Shown: positions 62,880-64,000 of the stretch, in pieces
Position numbering within the stretch: position 1 is the first letter of the stretch
Layout: every line of letters begins with the position of its first letter
From: JBFXCS01 sp050181915
GTDB taxonomy: Bacteria > Actinomycetota > Thermoleophilia > Miltoncostaeales > Miltoncostaeaceae
NCBI GenBank assembly: GCA_050181915.1
Contig: JBFXCS010000001.1
Coordinates: forward strand, 620,001-684,000
Length of the DNA: 64,000 nt
Direction: 5' to 3'
Notes under the pieces: model-generated
The model's input: only the letters and a program-made list of their open reading frames with translations
What the model was told of the DNA's origin: nothing
The model's database searches: none
Program-made: the position numbers and the translations under genes

Positions 62880-63500
62880 ATGCCGGACATCACCGGCCCG
62901 ATCGTCAACTTCGCGACCGAGCAGGTGGGGTCGTACGGGCTCCTCGCCGTGTTCCTCCTGATGATCCTGGAGAGCGCGTGCATCCCGGTGCCCAGCGAGG
63001 CGATCATGCTGTACGGCGGGTTCCTGGTGAGCCGGGGCGACGAGAGCCTGCTCTGGATGGTCGTCGCCGGCGTCGCCGGCAACGTGATCGGCTCGTGGAT
63101 CGCATACGCCGTCGGGCGCTACCGGGGCCGCGAGTGGGCCCTGCGGTGGCACTGGCTGCACATCACCCCGAAGCGGCTCGACGCCGCCGACCGGTGGTTC
63201 GTGCGCTACGGCGACGTGGCCGTGCTGATATCGCGCTGCCTGCCCATCATCCGCACCTTCATCTCCCTTCCCGCCGGCATCGCGCGTATGCCGTTCGGGC
63301 GGTTCACGCTCCTCACCCTGGTGGGGTGCGTCCCGTGGGTGCTGCTGCTCGCGCTGGCGGGCCGGGCGGTGGGCGACAATTGGGAGGACCTGCAGCACCA
63401 GCTCCACTACTTCGACTATGTGCTCGTGCTGGCCATCCTGGGCGGCATCGTGTGGCTGGTGGTGCGCAGGCGCAGGCGTTCGATGACACCGACGGGGTGA
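62880..63500 (+). CDS. DedA family membrane protein
   Basis: 206 residues, about five to six hydrophobic segments. ESACIPVPSEAIMLYGG near residue 31 and SRCLPIIRTFISLPAGIARM near residue 118 are the DedA (SNARE-associated) signatures, including the conserved Glu and Arg. DedA proteins take part in undecaprenyl-phosphate or phospholipid recycling across the membrane. ATG 62880 has a GGGAGAG site, and TAAGCT at about 62849 is a possible -10. It overlaps the next gene (GTGA). Confidence 0.9.
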   Translation: MPDITGPIVNFATEQVGSYGLLAVFLLMILESACIPVPSEAIMLYGGFLVSRGDESLLWMVVAGVAGNVIGSWIAYAVGRYRGREWALRWHWLHITPKRLDAADRWFVRYGDVAVLISRCLPIIRTFISLPAGIARMPFGRFTLLTLVGCVPWVLLLALAGRAVGDNWEDLQHQLHYFDYVLVLAILGGIVWLVVRRRRRSMTPTG

Positions 63501-63943
63501 GCGAAATGGATATCGAGGCGATGAAGCGGTTCGCGGTTGAGCGCGTGGAGGTGCTGTTCAACCGGGGCGAACTGGACCGGGTGGAGGAGTTCGTCACGCC
63601 GGACTTCGTGAACCACGAGGCCTGGCCGGGGGAGGACTCCGGCTTCGAGGGGTTCCGGCTGCGCCTGCAGCGGCTGCGCGAGGCCTTCCCCGACTTCCAC
63701 ATGACGGTCGAGGACGTGATCGCCGAGGGCGACACGGTCGCCTACCGCGCCACCATCAGCGGCACCCACCGGGGCGCCCTGCTGGGGATGGAGCCCACCG
63801 GCCGCTCCTTCTCGGGCGTCCAGCACATCCACTTCCTGCGGATGCGCGACGGCCGGGCGTCCGAGCACTGGGCCTCGCGCGACGACCTCGGGATGATGCA
63901 TCAGCTCGGCCTCGCGCCGGTCCCGCCGCTCGGCGAGGGCTGA
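63497..63943 (+). CDS. SnoaL-like / ester-cyclase family protein
   Basis: 148 residues with the NTF2-like fold: VLFNRGELDRVEEFVTPDFVNHE at the start, FPDFHMTVEDVIAEGD in the middle, and the late RMRDGRASEHW strand. The family includes polyketide cyclases and limonene-epoxide-hydrolase-like enzymes, but most members have no known substrate. GTG 63497 overlaps the dedA stop; ATG 63506 is an alternative three codons later. Confidence 0.85.
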   Translation: MSEMDIEAMKRFAVERVEVLFNRGELDRVEEFVTPDFVNHEAWPGEDSGFEGFRLRLQRLREAFPDFHMTVEDVIAEGDTVAYRATISGTHRGALLGMEPTGRSFSGVQHIHFLRMRDGRASEHWASRDDLGMMHQLGLAPVPPLGEG

Positions 63944-63955
63944 GCCAGTGTCGTG

Positions 63956-63980
63956 TCAGAGAACGTTCGCCCGGTTCTGA
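63956..63980 (+). terminator. Possible hairpin after the SnoaL-like gene
   Basis: TCAGAGAAC and GTTCTGA can pair with a small bulge across a nine-base loop, 13 bases past the stop. Weak. Confidence 0.35.
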
Positions 63981-64000
63981 CTCGCTGCAAATCACCGCGG

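Overview
The window is very GC-rich DNA of an actinobacterium-type genome. Three blocks keep the classic actinobacterial gene order: alaS-ruvX-mltG-aroE; aroC-aroK-aroB-aroQ-pepP-efp followed by accB-accC-nusB; and dxs-tlyA-nadK-recN-pyrG-NUDIX. Frequent GTG starts, many GTGA/ATGA stop-start overlaps, an Rpf-like muralytic enzyme and very high GC fit Actinomycetota. A deep lineage such as Thermoleophilia is my guess and not proven. I saw no tRNA, rRNA, CRISPR array or insertion sequence.

Layout. 1-5.3 kb: two small coiled-coil-type proteins, then alaS, ruvX, mltG and aroE. 5.4-10.2 kb: a CBS/DRTGG-regulated pyrophosphatase, converging on a tightly overlapped minus-strand operon (fetA-fetB, a hydroxyacyl-CoA-dehydrogenase-like enzyme, a hydroxypyruvate-isomerase-like enzyme). 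10.3-19.7 kb: accessory genes (Bax-inhibitor-like protein, Rpf-like protein, J-like/TPR protein, YgjP-like peptidase, DUF1097 protein, MerR-like protein, crcB-crcB-DUF190, acyl-CoA dehydrogenase, truncated haemoglobin). 19.9-25.3 kb: metX-metW, a YbhN-like membrane protein, a site-2 protease with CBS domains, panE-like and rnhA. 25.4-31 kb: methyltransferase, zinc-ribbon protein, alcohol dehydrogenase with acetate-transporter-family protein, prepilin-peptidase-like protein and MscS channel. 31-40.1 kb: shikimate operon, efp, biotin-carboxylase genes, nusB and xseB. 40.1-45 kb: a 1135-residue secreted protein, a zinc-finger-like protein and a GST. 45-53.8 kb: dxs and the tlyA-nadK-recN and pyrG-M20-NUDIX operons. 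53.8-64 kb: UvrD-like helicase, DUF3891, dodecin, DUF429, PDZ/TPR protein, thymidine-phosphorylase-like protein, mutM, P1 peptidase, DedA and SnoaL-like proteins.

How the genes work together. aroE plus aroC-K-B-Q supply five steps of the shikimate pathway to chorismate. metX/metW make an activated homoserine for methionine. dxs feeds isoprenoids. The accB-like/accC pair would form a biotin carboxylase half. ruvX, recN, mutM, rnhA, xseB and the helicase handle DNA processing and repair. mltG and the Rpf-like enzyme act on peptidoglycan.

Most notable observations. (1) The gene in the accB position is a full-length OadA/PycB-like protein whose carboxyltransferase active site has lost its histidine pair and lysine but whose biotin-carrier domain is intact. 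(2) A TANNNT box lies 6-10 nt before the start codon of at least a dozen operon-first genes, the signature of leaderless mRNAs; it changes several start calls and reveals a 12-codon upstream ORF. (3) The thymidine-phosphorylase homologue has lost key lysines. (4) Several perfect palindromes look like operators. (5) A zinc-finger-like gene has no stop codon and its frame runs antisense through an entire GST gene.
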